From Methylobacterium sp. Leaf99 (GTDB lineage Bacteria > Pseudomonadota > Alphaproteobacteria > Rhizobiales > Beijerinckiaceae), in NCBI RefSeq assembly GCF_001422375.1, contig NZ_LMMU01000001.1, positions 1,796,178 through 1,860,177 on the forward strand: a stretch of 64,000 nt of DNA. Reading direction: 5' to 3'. The translations under genes and the position numbers were made by a program. This document shows positions 47,757-56,464 of this stretch, in pieces. The notes beneath the pieces were generated by a model that saw only the letters and a program-made list of their open reading frames with translations, did no database searches and was not told where the DNA came from. The first letter of the stretch is position 1; every line of letters begins with the position of its first letter.

Positions 47757-48767
47757 CTAGGCGATGCGCTTGTCGGACTGCGACTGGGGCGTGCCGACGG
47801 CGGCCTGGGACAGGCCGCGCACGATGGCGCGTCGCGTGAGCTCGACCTTGAACGCGTTCTCGGATTGGGGCCGGGCCGCGGCCACGACGATGTTGGCGGC
47901 GGCCGCGAAGGTCTCCTGCGTCGCCGGCTTGCCGGCGAGGAAGGCTTCCGCGTCCCCGTCGCGCCACGGCTTGTGGGCGACGCCGCCAAGGGCAAAGCGA
48001 GCGGACGCGATGGTGTCGCCCTCGAGCCTCATGACGGCGGCGACGGAGACCAGGGCGAAGGCGTAGGACAGCCGGTCGCGCAGCTTGAGGTAGGTGTGGT
48101 GCGGCCCGAACTCCTCGTCGGGCAGATCGACGGAGAGGACGATCTCGTCGGGCTTCAGATTGGTGTCGCGCTCAGGCATGTCGCCCGGCAGGCGATGGTA
48201 CTCGGCGAAGGGGATCGTGCGCTCACCCTCGGGGCCCGCGACGCGGACCACGGCGTCGAGGGCCGCCAGCCCGACGCACATGTCGGAGGGGTGGGTGGCG
48301 ATGCAGCTCGGGCTCGTGCCGAAGATGGCGTGGATGCGGTTGACGCCGCCGATGGCCGGGCAGCCGGAGCCGGGCAGGCGTTTGTTACAAGGGGTGGCCT
48401 CGTCGTAGAAATAGTAGCACCGGGTGCGCTGGTTGAGGTTGCCGCCGGTGGTGGCCGCGTTGCGCAGCTGGCCGGAGGCGCCGGCGAGGATCGCGCTGGC
48501 GAGCAGCGGATAGCGCTCCACCACCTGCGCATCGTACGCCACGGTGGAATTGGTCACGAGGGCGCCGATGCTGAGGCCGCCGTCGCGGGCCTCGATGGCG
48601 TTCAGCGGCAGGCGGGTGATGTCGACGAGCCGGTCGGGCTGCTCGACGTTGTACTTCATCAGGTCGACGAGGTTGGTGCCGCCGGCGATGAAGCGGGCGT
48701 TGCCGCCGGCCACGGCCTTCACGGCGTCGGCGACGGTCTGAGGCCGGACGTAATCGAAGCGGTTCAT
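47757..48767 (-). CDS. FAD-binding subunit of the molybdenum aldehyde oxidoreductase (PaoB/YagS type)
   Basis: Start ATG 48767 overlaps the 2Fe-2S subunit stop by 4 bp, giving 336 residues. The FAD motif is ARFIAGGTNLVDLMKYNVEQ (about 26-45). A second FAD stretch, GQLRNAATTGGNLNQRTR, follows. The extra cysteine-rich loop CYYFYDEATPCNKRLPGSGC is typical of YagS/PaoB and would ligate a [4Fe-4S] cluster. That loop separates this family from ordinary xanthine dehydrogenase medium subunits. It transfers electrons between the 2Fe-2S subunit and FAD. The C-terminal third is the CO dehydrogenase flavoprotein-like domain (FALGGVAHKPWRDGDAEAFL). Confidence 0.93.
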   Translation of the reverse strand: MNRFDYVRPQTVADAVKAVAGGNARFIAGGTNLVDLMKYNVEQPDRLVDITRLPLNAIEARDGGLSIGALVTNSTVAYDAQVVERYPLLASAILAGASGQLRNAATTGGNLNQRTRCYYFYDEATPCNKRLPGSGCPAIGGVNRIHAIFGTSPSCIATHPSDMCVGLAALDAVVRVAGPEGERTIPFAEYHRLPGDMPERDTNLKPDEIVLSVDLPDEEFGPHHTYLKLRDRLSYAFALVSVAAVMRLEGDTIASARFALGGVAHKPWRDGDAEAFLAGKPATQETFAAAANIVVAAARPQSENAFKVELTRRAIVRGLSQAAVGTPQSQSDKRIA

Positions 48768-49270
48768 TTCGCGGCTCCCGACTGCATCACGTCTTGAATC
48801 GCATCGACGATGTTGGTGTAGGCGCCGCAGCGGCAGATGTTGCCGCTCATGGCCTCGCGGATCTCTTCGCGGGACTGGGCGTGGCCCTCCGTCATCATGC
48901 CCACGGCCGAGCAGAGCTGGCCGGGCGTGCAGTAGCCGCACTGGAATGCGTCGTGCTCGACGAAGGCCGCCTGGAGCGGGTGGAGGCCGGCGCCCTCGGC
49001 CAGGCCCTCGACGGTGGTGATGCTGGCCCCGTCCTTCATCACGGCGAGGGCGAGGCAGGAATTGATGCGGACCCCGTCCACCAGCACCGTGCAGGCGCCG
49101 CACTGGCCGTGGTCGCAGCCCTTCTTGGTGCCGGTGAGATCGAGGTCCTCGCGCAGGAGATCGAGGAGGGTGGTCCAGGGGGCGACGTCGAGGGTGCGGG
49201 CCTGCCCGTTGATCGTCAGGCTGATGGCGATGGTGTTCGCCGGGCCGGGCGAGCCGCTTTCGATGAGCAT
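48764..49270 (-). CDS. [2Fe-2S] subunit of the molybdenum aldehyde oxidoreductase (PaoA/YagT type)
   Basis: The 168-residue product has two [2Fe-2S] domains. The plant-ferredoxin-like one has KKGCDHGQCGACTVLVDGVR (Cys at about 52, 57 and 60, the fourth in SCLALAVM). The C-terminal helical one has HDAFQCGYCTPGQLCSAVGM and NICRCGAYTNIVDAI. Electrons pass from the Mo site to FAD through them. E. coli PaoA has a Tat leader; here the start MLIESGSPGPANTIAISLTI has no twin arginines, so the complex may be cytosolic unless a Tat leader lies elsewhere. It is first in the three-gene operon. Confidence 0.93.
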   Translation of the reverse strand: MLIESGSPGPANTIAISLTINGQARTLDVAPWTTLLDLLREDLDLTGTKKGCDHGQCGACTVLVDGVRINSCLALAVMKDGASITTVEGLAEGAGLHPLQAAFVEHDAFQCGYCTPGQLCSAVGMMTEGHAQSREEIREAMSGNICRCGAYTNIVDAIQDVMQSGAAK

Positions 49271-49483
49271 GGTGCGTATCCGTGACAGGAGCGGCCGCCG
49301 CTGGGGGCGCCGGGCTTCGGGAATCTCGTCGGGACGGCAGGCTGGGAAAAATCATCCATCCGTGGCCGGTCCAATCGATAACCGTTCCAGATTGCCCCTG
49401 TTCCCTGGCCGCCCCCGCGCGCGGGTTTGCACCCTCCGGGCGCCTCGGCTAACCCGGTGTCGATTCCAGACGAAGGACGCTCG

Positions 49484-50881
49484 ATGACTGCGCTCGCTCC
49501 CGTTCTCAACGACATCGACCGCGATCTCGACAACGCCCTGGAGCGCCTGTTCGCGTTCCTGCGCATTCCGTCCGTCTCCACCGATCCGGCCTATGCCGGC
49601 CATTGCCGTGCGGCGGCGCAGTGGCTCGAAGGCACCCTGACGGCGCTCGGCTTCGAGACCGGTATCCACGAGACCTCCCTGCACCCGGTGGTGCTCGCCC
49701 ACGCGCCGAAGCCCGGCACGCCGCACGTGCTGTTCTACGGTCATTACGACGTGCAGCCCGTGGACCCCCTGGCCCTGTGGGAGACCCCGCCCTTCGAGCC
49801 GCGCATGGCCCTGAACGCCAAGGGCGAGCAGCAGATCGTCGGGCGCGGCGCCTCCGACGACAAGGGTCAGGTGATGACCTTCATCGAGGCCTGCCGCGCC
49901 TTCAAGGCCATGGAGGGCGAACTGCCCTGCGGCGTCACCATCCTCATCGAGGGCGCGGAGGAGAACGGCTCGCAGGGCCTGCCCGAATGGGTCGCGGCCA
50001 ACCGCGAGAAACTGGCCGCCGACATCGTGCTCGTGTGCGACACCAGCATGTGGAATCCGACGACACCGGCCATCACCACGTCCCTGCGCGGCCTCGCGTA
50101 TTTCGAAGTGAAGGTGCGGTGTGCCGACCGCGACCTGCATTCGGGGTTCTTCGGGGGGGCGGCGCGCAACCCGATCCACGTCCTCGCCAAGATCATCGCC
50201 GACCTGCACGATGCCGACGGCAGGGTGGCCCTGCCGGGCTTCTACGACGGCGTGCGCGAGACGCCGCCGGAGATCCTCGACCAGTGGCGCGGCCTCGACT
50301 TCACCGCCGAGACGTTCCTCGGTCCCATCGGCCTCAACGAGCCCGCCGGCGAGCGCGGACGCATGCTCATCGAACTCGTCCAGTCGCGTCCGGCCTGCGA
50401 CGTCAACGGCATCATCGGCGGCTATACCGGTGAGGGCACCAAGACGGTGATCGCGGGGCAAGCCAGCGCCAAGGTCTCGTTCCGCCTCGTCGACGATCAG
50501 GACCCGGAGGTCTTGGCCCGGACCTTCGAGGCCTTCGTGCGCGAAAGAATCCCGGCCGACTGCTCCGTCGAGGTGATCTGCTACAAGGGCAGCCGCGCCA
50601 TCAGCCTGCCCTACGACATGCCGGAGCTCGACCTCGCCCGGGCGGCGCTGGCCGAGGAATGGGGCGTGCCCGCCGTGACCATCGGGGCCGGCGGCTCGAT
50701 TCCCATCGTCGGCGACTTCAAGCGCCTGCTCGACCGCAACACCCTGCTCATCGGCTTCGGCCTCGACGACGACCGCATCCATTCGCCCAACGAGAAGTAC
50801 GACCTCACGAGCTTCCACAAGGGCACCCGCTCCTGGGCCCGCATCCTGGCGGCCTTCGGCGCCGCCGGACGGACGGCCTGA
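49484..50881 (+). CDS. M20/M25/M40 family metallo-dipeptidase
   Basis: Start ATG 49484, with GAAGGA six bases upstream, gives 465 residues; the frame runs 19 codons further up. The di-zinc peptidase motifs are all visible: FYGHYDVQPVDPLALW with H87 and D89, GRGASDDKGQ with the bridging Asp, EGAEENGSQGL with E159-E160 (general base), then CDTSMW and the C-terminal DDRIHSPNEKYDL His. A lid domain lies at about 200-310. It should split dipeptides or related amide bonds in the cytosol. It is divergent from the molybdenum enzyme operon and followed by a glycan operon, with no shared function apparent. Confidence 0.93.
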   Translation: MTALAPVLNDIDRDLDNALERLFAFLRIPSVSTDPAYAGHCRAAAQWLEGTLTALGFETGIHETSLHPVVLAHAPKPGTPHVLFYGHYDVQPVDPLALWETPPFEPRMALNAKGEQQIVGRGASDDKGQVMTFIEACRAFKAMEGELPCGVTILIEGAEENGSQGLPEWVAANREKLAADIVLVCDTSMWNPTTPAITTSLRGLAYFEVKVRCADRDLHSGFFGGAARNPIHVLAKIIADLHDADGRVALPGFYDGVRETPPEILDQWRGLDFTAETFLGPIGLNEPAGERGRMLIELVQSRPACDVNGIIGGYTGEGTKTVIAGQASAKVSFRLVDDQDPEVLARTFEAFVRERIPADCSVEVICYKGSRAISLPYDMPELDLARAALAEEWGVPAVTIGAGGSIPIVGDFKRLLDRNTLLIGFGLDDDRIHSPNEKYDLTSFHKGTRSWARILAAFGAAGRTA

Positions 50882-50925
50882 GGGCGGTACGGGATCGCAG
50901 CGTTGCGTAGCCGTCTCCGTTCCGC

Positions 50926-51600
50926 ATGAGTGAGCTTCCCGAGCGGCGGGTCGCCGGGCAGCTTTTCGCGGTGGGCGAGGGGCTGTTCGTCGTGCGCTAT
51001 CCCCTGTCCACCGCCTTGCCGATTCCGTTGCGCCTCCGCGGGGGACACCTCCTGACCTGGGCGTTCTGCGGCCTCGGCCCGAGCGGGGCGGACCCGGCGG
51101 CGCTGATCGTGTTCACGGCGGACGCGCCCCCCGAGAGCCTCACCGTCGAGACGCACTTTCACGATCTCGCCGTGACGGTGCCGCCGGTGCAGGCGGGCAC
51201 CGACCTCGATCCGGCCGCGCGCGCGGCCCTGTGCCCGGCCGTGCTCGGTGCCCTCACGCCCGCGACCCTCGCGCCGCTGGCCGGAATGCTGCCGCTCCTC
51301 GGGGGCGCCTTGTCCGCCCTCGCGGAATCCCGTGAAAACCCGTCCGGCCCCAGGCCCTGTCTCACCCCGACGGGCGAGACCGGTGCGATCCTGACGGGCA
51401 GCCGCGTTCCGGGCTATCTCGTGCTGCGCGCGGGCGCCCGGTGGCGCTGCCTCCGGGTCGCGGGCGCCCGCCTGAGCTTCGGCGCCGAGCCCCGCGCCGT
51501 CCTCGATCTGGCCGAGGCCGGCGGGCCCCCCGAAGGCCCGGCCGAGGCTGCCCTCCTGGTCTGGCCCGGCGAGATCGTCGCCGCCGAGGTGCGATCATGA
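50926..51600 (+). CDS. Unknown protein, first gene of the glycan operon
   Basis: The 224-residue protein is not recognised. It has MSELPERRVAGQLFAVGEGL, hydrophobic strands (TWAFCGLG; GGALSALAES), a central Ala/Leu/Pro-rich part, and the later TETGAILTGSRVPGYLVLRA. No membrane helix or signal peptide is clear. The gene ends 4 bp inside the next start (ATGA), and the three genes after it are joined the same way, so it is likely co-translated with glycosyltransferases. A role in the same glycan, such as a carbohydrate-binding or accessory subunit, is a guess from position only. Confidence 0.7.
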   Translation: MSELPERRVAGQLFAVGEGLFVVRYPLSTALPIPLRLRGGHLLTWAFCGLGPSGADPAALIVFTADAPPESLTVETHFHDLAVTVPPVQAGTDLDPAARAALCPAVLGALTPATLAPLAGMLPLLGGALSALAESRENPSGPRPCLTPTGETGAILTGSRVPGYLVLRAGARWRCLRVAGARLSFGAEPRAVLDLAEAGGPPEGPAEAALLVWPGEIVAAEVRS

Positions 51601-53468
51601 CCCGGCCGACCATCCTCGTCGTCGCGCCGATGCCGGCCTTCCCCACGAGTGCCGGAAACCGGCGCCGCCTCGTGACCACGTGCGAATCCCTGACGCGGGG
51701 CGGCTTTGCCGTCGATCTCGCCTATTTCGCCCACGAGGATCAGATCTACCGCCGCTTCGGCCAGCACCCGCCCACCGATGCGGCGGCCATGGCCGAGGGT
51801 TTCCAGCGCACGTTCCGCATCGAGCCGAAGGCGGCGATCCCCCTCAAGACCCGCGCGCACCATTTCGGCCTCGACGACTGGTGCCCCGATGAAGTCGGGG
51901 ATTTCGTCGCGTGGTACTGCGCGGCCCACCCCGAGACCCGGGCCGTCCTCGTCAACTACGTGTTCCTGTCGCGCTGCCTCCAGGCGGTGCCGCCCGGCAT
52001 CCTCACCCTCATCGACACCCACGACCGCTTCGCCGACCGGCAGGCCCAGTACCGCCCGTTCCGGGCCGAGCCGAATTTCTTCTACACCGACGCGGCCGGT
52101 GAGGCGGCGGGCCTCGACCGGGCCGACCTGGTGCTGGCGATCCAGGCCGAGGAGGCGGCCCATTTCGCCAAAGCCACCCGCGCCCGCGTCCATCTCCTGC
52201 CGCCGCATTTCCCGGCGCGCCGGCCGTTCCGCGCGCGCCGGCGCCTCGCCCGGATCGGCTTCATCGGCCACGGCAACGATCCGAACCTGTTCTCCATCGG
52301 CCGCTTCGCCGAGGCCTGGAGCGCCGATTGGGCTCCGGGCAATCCGACCCTCGTCATCGCGGGCGAGATCTGCACCGGCCTCGGCAAAGCGCCGCGACCG
52401 GGCGTCGAGTTTGCCGGCTATGTCGAGCGGCTGGAGGACTTCTACGATGGTGTCGACCTCGTCGTCGCCCCGATGCTCATGGGCAGCGGCCTCAAGATGA
52501 AGGTCGCCGAGGCCCTGTCCTTCGGCATGCCGGTCATCGGCACCGGCATCGGCTTCGAGGGGTTCTCGCCGCGCGTGCCGGCCCATCGCTGCGGGACCGT
52601 CGCCGAGGTCAAGGCACAGGTCCTCGCCCTCCGCGACGATCCGGCCGGCCTCGCGAATCTCACCGAGGCCTGTGCGGGACTTTTTGCCGACTACAATACC
52701 GTGACCCTGTCGGCGGAGGACGCCCTCCTGGCGCTGTTGCACCGGCCGGGGGACGGGGCGGAGCCGAACCCGAACAGTGCCCCTCCGGAGGCTGCGCGCG
52801 TCGACGCCCTGACGCAGGCGTTGCCCGGCGGCACCCTGACCTGCGTCACCGGCCTCAGCACGGCCGAGCGCGACGAGTCCGAACGGGGCGTCCTCGTCGC
52901 CACCGAGCGCGCCGCCCCGCCGGGCGCCGGCCCCTACGCACCCGAGCGGAGATGCTGGTTCGCCCGTGCCGGCGCCGGCCCGTCGACCGGTATCGCGACC
53001 GGCATCGCCACCGACGTCGCGCTGGGCCTGGCCGGGGCCGAACTGGCCCTCGCGCCCGAATGGGTCCGCGGTCACCGGCTGCCGCCGGCCTTCCGCGCCA
53101 CCCTGGCAATGGCAATCGCCACGGCGCGACCCGACTGGGAAGCCGAGGCGCGCCCCGTCGGCGCAGGCCCCAAGCGCATCACCGTCGCCCTCGCCCTGCC
53201 GAGCCACCTCGGTGTCGGCCGCCATCCGGGCGCGGCCTTCCTGATCGGGCCCGACGACGCCCGCGAACTGACCCTCGGCGCCGTCGCGCCCCTGGGGCTC
53301 ACGCAGACCCTGCCGTTCGTGGGCCGGACCCGCACGGACCTCGCCCCCGTCCCCGCGAGCCTCACGGTGGAAGGTGCAGATTTGCCGGCAAATGACAGCG
53401 TGATCCTCGTCCTGCACGACGACCTCATCGGCCGCGTCACGCTGCCCGGCGCGGGTCGCCGAGCATGA
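51597..53468 (+). CDS. GT4-type glycosyltransferase with a long extra C-terminal region
   Basis: Start ATG 51597 overlaps the previous stop by 4 bp; 623 residues. Residues 1-390 look like a GT-B glycosyltransferase: VVAPMPAFPTSAGNRRRLVT at the donor/acceptor start and IGFIGHGNDPNLFSIGRFAE. Then comes the C-terminal half, with PRPGVEFAGYVERLEDFYDG and PMLMGSGLKMKVAEALSFGM, where family E and K residues contact the nucleotide-sugar. The last 230 residues (from about ALLALLHRPGDG) have no GT motif and are not recognised. Its donor and acceptor sugars are unknown. It is the second gene of four, all in ATGA overlaps. Confidence 0.85.
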   Translation: MTRPTILVVAPMPAFPTSAGNRRRLVTTCESLTRGGFAVDLAYFAHEDQIYRRFGQHPPTDAAAMAEGFQRTFRIEPKAAIPLKTRAHHFGLDDWCPDEVGDFVAWYCAAHPETRAVLVNYVFLSRCLQAVPPGILTLIDTHDRFADRQAQYRPFRAEPNFFYTDAAGEAAGLDRADLVLAIQAEEAAHFAKATRARVHLLPPHFPARRPFRARRRLARIGFIGHGNDPNLFSIGRFAEAWSADWAPGNPTLVIAGEICTGLGKAPRPGVEFAGYVERLEDFYDGVDLVVAPMLMGSGLKMKVAEALSFGMPVIGTGIGFEGFSPRVPAHRCGTVAEVKAQVLALRDDPAGLANLTEACAGLFADYNTVTLSAEDALLALLHRPGDGAEPNPNSAPPEAARVDALTQALPGGTLTCVTGLSTAERDESERGVLVATERAAPPGAGPYAPERRCWFARAGAGPSTGIATGIATDVALGLAGAELALAPEWVRGHRLPPAFRATLAMAIATARPDWEAEARPVGAGPKRITVALALPSHLGVGRHPGAAFLIGPDDARELTLGAVAPLGLTQTLPFVGRTRTDLAPVPASLTVEGADLPANDSVILVLHDDLIGRVTLPGAGRRA

Positions 53469-55519
53469 CGCCGCCCTTCGAACCCGTGGACGCCCCCGCC
53501 GGCCGCAAGGCCGCGCTTGCCGAGGCGGCCCTCGTCTGGAACGCCCTGTTCCTCAACGATGTCCGCATCCGGTACCGCGCCGAGGCGGACCCGCAGGTCT
53601 CCATTGTCCTCGTCGCGCGCGGTGCGCGCCATATGCTGGCCTGGACCCTCTACCGCCTCGCCGCCGGGCAGGAGCTGGCCGGCGTCTCGTTCGAGGTCAT
53701 TGTCGTCGACAACGCCTCCGATCCGGAGACCCGCGCCCTGTTCGGGCGCATCGACGGCGCCACCATCGTGCTCAACGAGGACAACATCGGCTTTGGCCCC
53801 GCCTGCAACGCCGGGGCGGCCCTGGCGCGCGGACGGCATCTCCTGTTCCTCAACCCCGATGTCGACCTGATGCCCGGCGCCCTGCGCGCCCTCCTCGACA
53901 CCTTCGGGGAGTTCGACGCCGTCGGCATCGCCGGTGCCCGCCTCGTGTTTCCGGGCGGCCTGCTCCAGGAAGCCGGCGCGAATTTCCACGACGACGCCCA
54001 GACCACCCATCCGTATGGCCGCGGCGGAGCCGATCCGTTCGCGGCGGAAGCCTCCTTCGCCCGCGAGGTCGGCTACGTCTCGGGCGCCGTGCTGATGATC
54101 GAGGCCGGGTTGTTCACGACCCTCGGCGGGTTCGACGACCTGTTCGCGCCGGCCTATTTCGAGGACACGGACCTGTGCGTGCGCTGCCATCAGGCGGGTC
54201 GCCGGGTGATCTATCAGCCGCGCGCCATCGCGATCCACGTGGAGAACGTCACCAGCGCCCGGCGCGACGACGTCGAGCAGCTCCTCGACCGCAACCGCGC
54301 GCGCTTTCGCGACCGCCACGCCGCCTGGCTGTTCGGGCAGGGACCGCAGCGCACCGGATTCGCCGCCCGCGACCACGATCCCTGGACCCTGCGCATCCTC
54401 TACGTCGAGGATCGTGCGCCCCACCTCGACCTCGGCGCCGGCCTGCCGCGCGCCAATCACATCCTCAACGCCATGGCGGCCCTCGGCTACGCCGTGACCC
54501 TCTGCTCCATCCACGGCGAGCGCGAGGAACCGGGCCGGCTCTACCGCGACCTCTCCACCCGCATCGAGATCGTCGAGCCCTGCGGCGAAGACGGCCTGCG
54601 CCGCCTCGTTCAGGAACGGCCGGGCTACTACGACGTGCTGTGGGTCAGCCGGCCGCCGAACATCGACCGGACCTGCCGGGTGCTGCACGACCTCGGCCTC
54701 ACCCCCCGGGATGTCGGGCGCTCCCGCGTGGTGTTCGATTCGGAAGCGGTCTTTGCGCTTCGCACCTTCGTCACCGACGCGCTGTCCGTCGCCCCGGCCG
54801 ACGGCCCCGCCCTGGCCCGGTCGTGCGCCCGCGAAGTCCGCCACTTCGCCGTGGCCGACCACGTGGTCTGCGTCTCGCAGGCCGAGGCGCGGGTGCTGCG
54901 GGCCCACGGCGTCCCCAACGCCACGGTGCTGGGCCATGCCCTGTCCCCGCACGGCACCCCGCCGGGGTTCGCCGCCCGCAACGGCTTCGTCTTCCTCGGG
55001 TCCCTCGCCCGCGAGGGCGAGCCCAACATCGATTCCCTCGACTGGTTCTTTGCGGAGGTCTGGACCCTCCTTCGAACACGCCTGCCGGAGGTGCACCTCA
55101 CCGTCGTCGGCGCCGTGGCGCCCTCCATCCGCGAGCGCCTCGCCGGCGCCGGCGTGCGCATCCTCGGCCGGGTCGAGGATGTCGGCCCCGTCCTCGACGC
55201 CGCCCGCGTGTCGCTGGCCCCGACGCGGTTCGCCGCCGGCATCCCGCACAAGGTCCACGAGACCGTGGCGCGGGGCCTGCCGGGGGTGGTCACGCCGATC
55301 CTCGCCGAACAGATCGGCTGGCCGGACGGCACCGGCTCCCTCGTGCGCGACTGGCGCGATCCCGCCGGCTTCGCCGGGGCCCTGGCGAACCTCCACACGG
55401 ACGAGGCCCTCTGGAGCGCGGTTCAGCGGGCGGGCCTCGCCCGGATCGGAGCGGAATGCGATCCCGCCGCCTACGCGCAAACCCTGCGGCGCCTGTGCGA
55501 GGCCCCGACCTTCGCATGA
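53465..55519 (+). CDS. Two-domain glycosyltransferase (GT2 fused to GT4-like)
   Basis: Overlaps the previous gene by 4 bp; 684 residues. Residues about 30-270 form a GT-A family-2 domain: VSIVLVARGARHMLAWTLYR, FEVIVVDNASDPETRALF, NEDNIGFGPACNAGAALARG and the DxD-type NPDVDLMPG, with a later GGFDDLFAPAYFEDTDLC. Residues about 300-684 form a second, GT-B-like domain (ILYVEDRAPHLDLGAGLPRA; FVFLGSLAREGEPNIDSLDW; VAPSIRERLAGAGVRILGRV). Each could add one sugar, so the protein may build a disaccharide unit. The fusion is typical of large polysaccharide or glycoprotein clusters. Confidence 0.88.
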   Translation: MTPPFEPVDAPAGRKAALAEAALVWNALFLNDVRIRYRAEADPQVSIVLVARGARHMLAWTLYRLAAGQELAGVSFEVIVVDNASDPETRALFGRIDGATIVLNEDNIGFGPACNAGAALARGRHLLFLNPDVDLMPGALRALLDTFGEFDAVGIAGARLVFPGGLLQEAGANFHDDAQTTHPYGRGGADPFAAEASFAREVGYVSGAVLMIEAGLFTTLGGFDDLFAPAYFEDTDLCVRCHQAGRRVIYQPRAIAIHVENVTSARRDDVEQLLDRNRARFRDRHAAWLFGQGPQRTGFAARDHDPWTLRILYVEDRAPHLDLGAGLPRANHILNAMAALGYAVTLCSIHGEREEPGRLYRDLSTRIEIVEPCGEDGLRRLVQERPGYYDVLWVSRPPNIDRTCRVLHDLGLTPRDVGRSRVVFDSEAVFALRTFVTDALSVAPADGPALARSCAREVRHFAVADHVVCVSQAEARVLRAHGVPNATVLGHALSPHGTPPGFAARNGFVFLGSLAREGEPNIDSLDWFFAEVWTLLRTRLPEVHLTVVGAVAPSIRERLAGAGVRILGRVEDVGPVLDAARVSLAPTRFAAGIPHKVHETVARGLPGVVTPILAEQIGWPDGTGSLVRDWRDPAGFAGALANLHTDEALWSAVQRAGLARIGAECDPAAYAQTLRRLCEAPTFA

Positions 55520-56382
55520 GCACAAAGCCCACCCCCCGCCAGCGCATCGTCGCGAGCGTCACGAAGGCCATTCGCCGGCTCACCATCGGCCGGGTCCCCC
55601 GCCTGTTCGACGCGGATTTTTACCGGGCGACCTATCCGGATGTCGCCCGCTCCGGCGTCGACCCGTACCTCCACTACGTCCGCCGCGGCGTCGGCCTCGC
55701 CTACGATCCGAACGCGGATTTCGACACGGCGTTCTACCGCCGCCAGAGCGGACCGGCCCGCCTCGACCCCATCCGGCACTACCTGCGTGCGGGCGCCGCC
55801 GCCGGCCTCGATCCGAGCCCTGCCTTCAGCACCCTGATGTACCTCGCCCGCTACCCCGATGTCGGCCGGGCCGGCATCAACCCCCTGCTGCATTACCGCC
55901 AGGACGGGCGGCCCGAGGGCCGCATCGCCGCCCCGTCCGCGTCCGATCCCGACCAGTGGGTGGCGCTCGCCGGCGTGCGCGCCGCGCACCGCTGGGACTA
56001 TCCCTCCCAACGGGGGCCGCGCTTCGCCCTTACCCTGCGGCGCGACGTCCCCGTGACGGCCTGCCCCGACCACGCCCCCCGGATCTGCCTCGTCCTGACC
56101 CTCGACGGGGCCGAGACCGCCGCCCTCGTCGAATCCATCGAGGGGTTCTCGCAAGGGGCCCAGGACGCCGTCACCCTCGACGTCGACACCGCCGCGCGGC
56201 CCCATCCGCCGCGCCCGACCGCGATCCTCGCCCTGGAGCACTGCTTCCATGGGCCCGGCGCGGACGGCACGGTGCTGTTGCGCTACGCCGAAGCCCGGCT
56301 CTGGGACCTCGTGCCCGAGCGGCCGCACCTGCGGGCCATCGGCCGGGGCGGCGGCCTCTCCGTTCGCGAGACCGTCCCCTGA
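55516..56382 (+). CDS. Protein with three DxxFY..YPDV repeats, last gene of the glycan operon
   Basis: Start ATG 55516 overlaps the previous stop by 4 bp; 288 residues. After a basic N-terminus come three related units: FDADFYRATYPDVARSGVDP (about 31-50), FDTAFYRRQSGPARLDPIRH (about 73-92) and FSTLMYLARYPDVGRAGINP (about 102-121). All share the HYLRAG/HYRQDG motif, as in LLHYRQDGRPEGR. These repeats are commonly attached to glycosyltransferases. Residues from about 150 on are unassigned (ALTLRRDVPVTACPDHAPRI; ILALEHCFHGPGADGT). It has no GT motif itself. Likely an accessory or acceptor-binding protein for the operon. The role is inferred. Confidence 0.78.
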   Translation: MSTKPTPRQRIVASVTKAIRRLTIGRVPRLFDADFYRATYPDVARSGVDPYLHYVRRGVGLAYDPNADFDTAFYRRQSGPARLDPIRHYLRAGAAAGLDPSPAFSTLMYLARYPDVGRAGINPLLHYRQDGRPEGRIAAPSASDPDQWVALAGVRAAHRWDYPSQRGPRFALTLRRDVPVTACPDHAPRICLVLTLDGAETAALVESIEGFSQGAQDAVTLDVDTAARPHPPRPTAILALEHCFHGPGADGTVLLRYAEARLWDLVPERPHLRAIGRGGGLSVRETVP

Positions 56383-56464
56383 GGCGCGCTTGCCGCGGTC
56401 AGGGCGGACTGACACAGTCGGCTTCGGAGGGGCGAAACGTCCCTCCCCACCACGGGAGCGAAGC

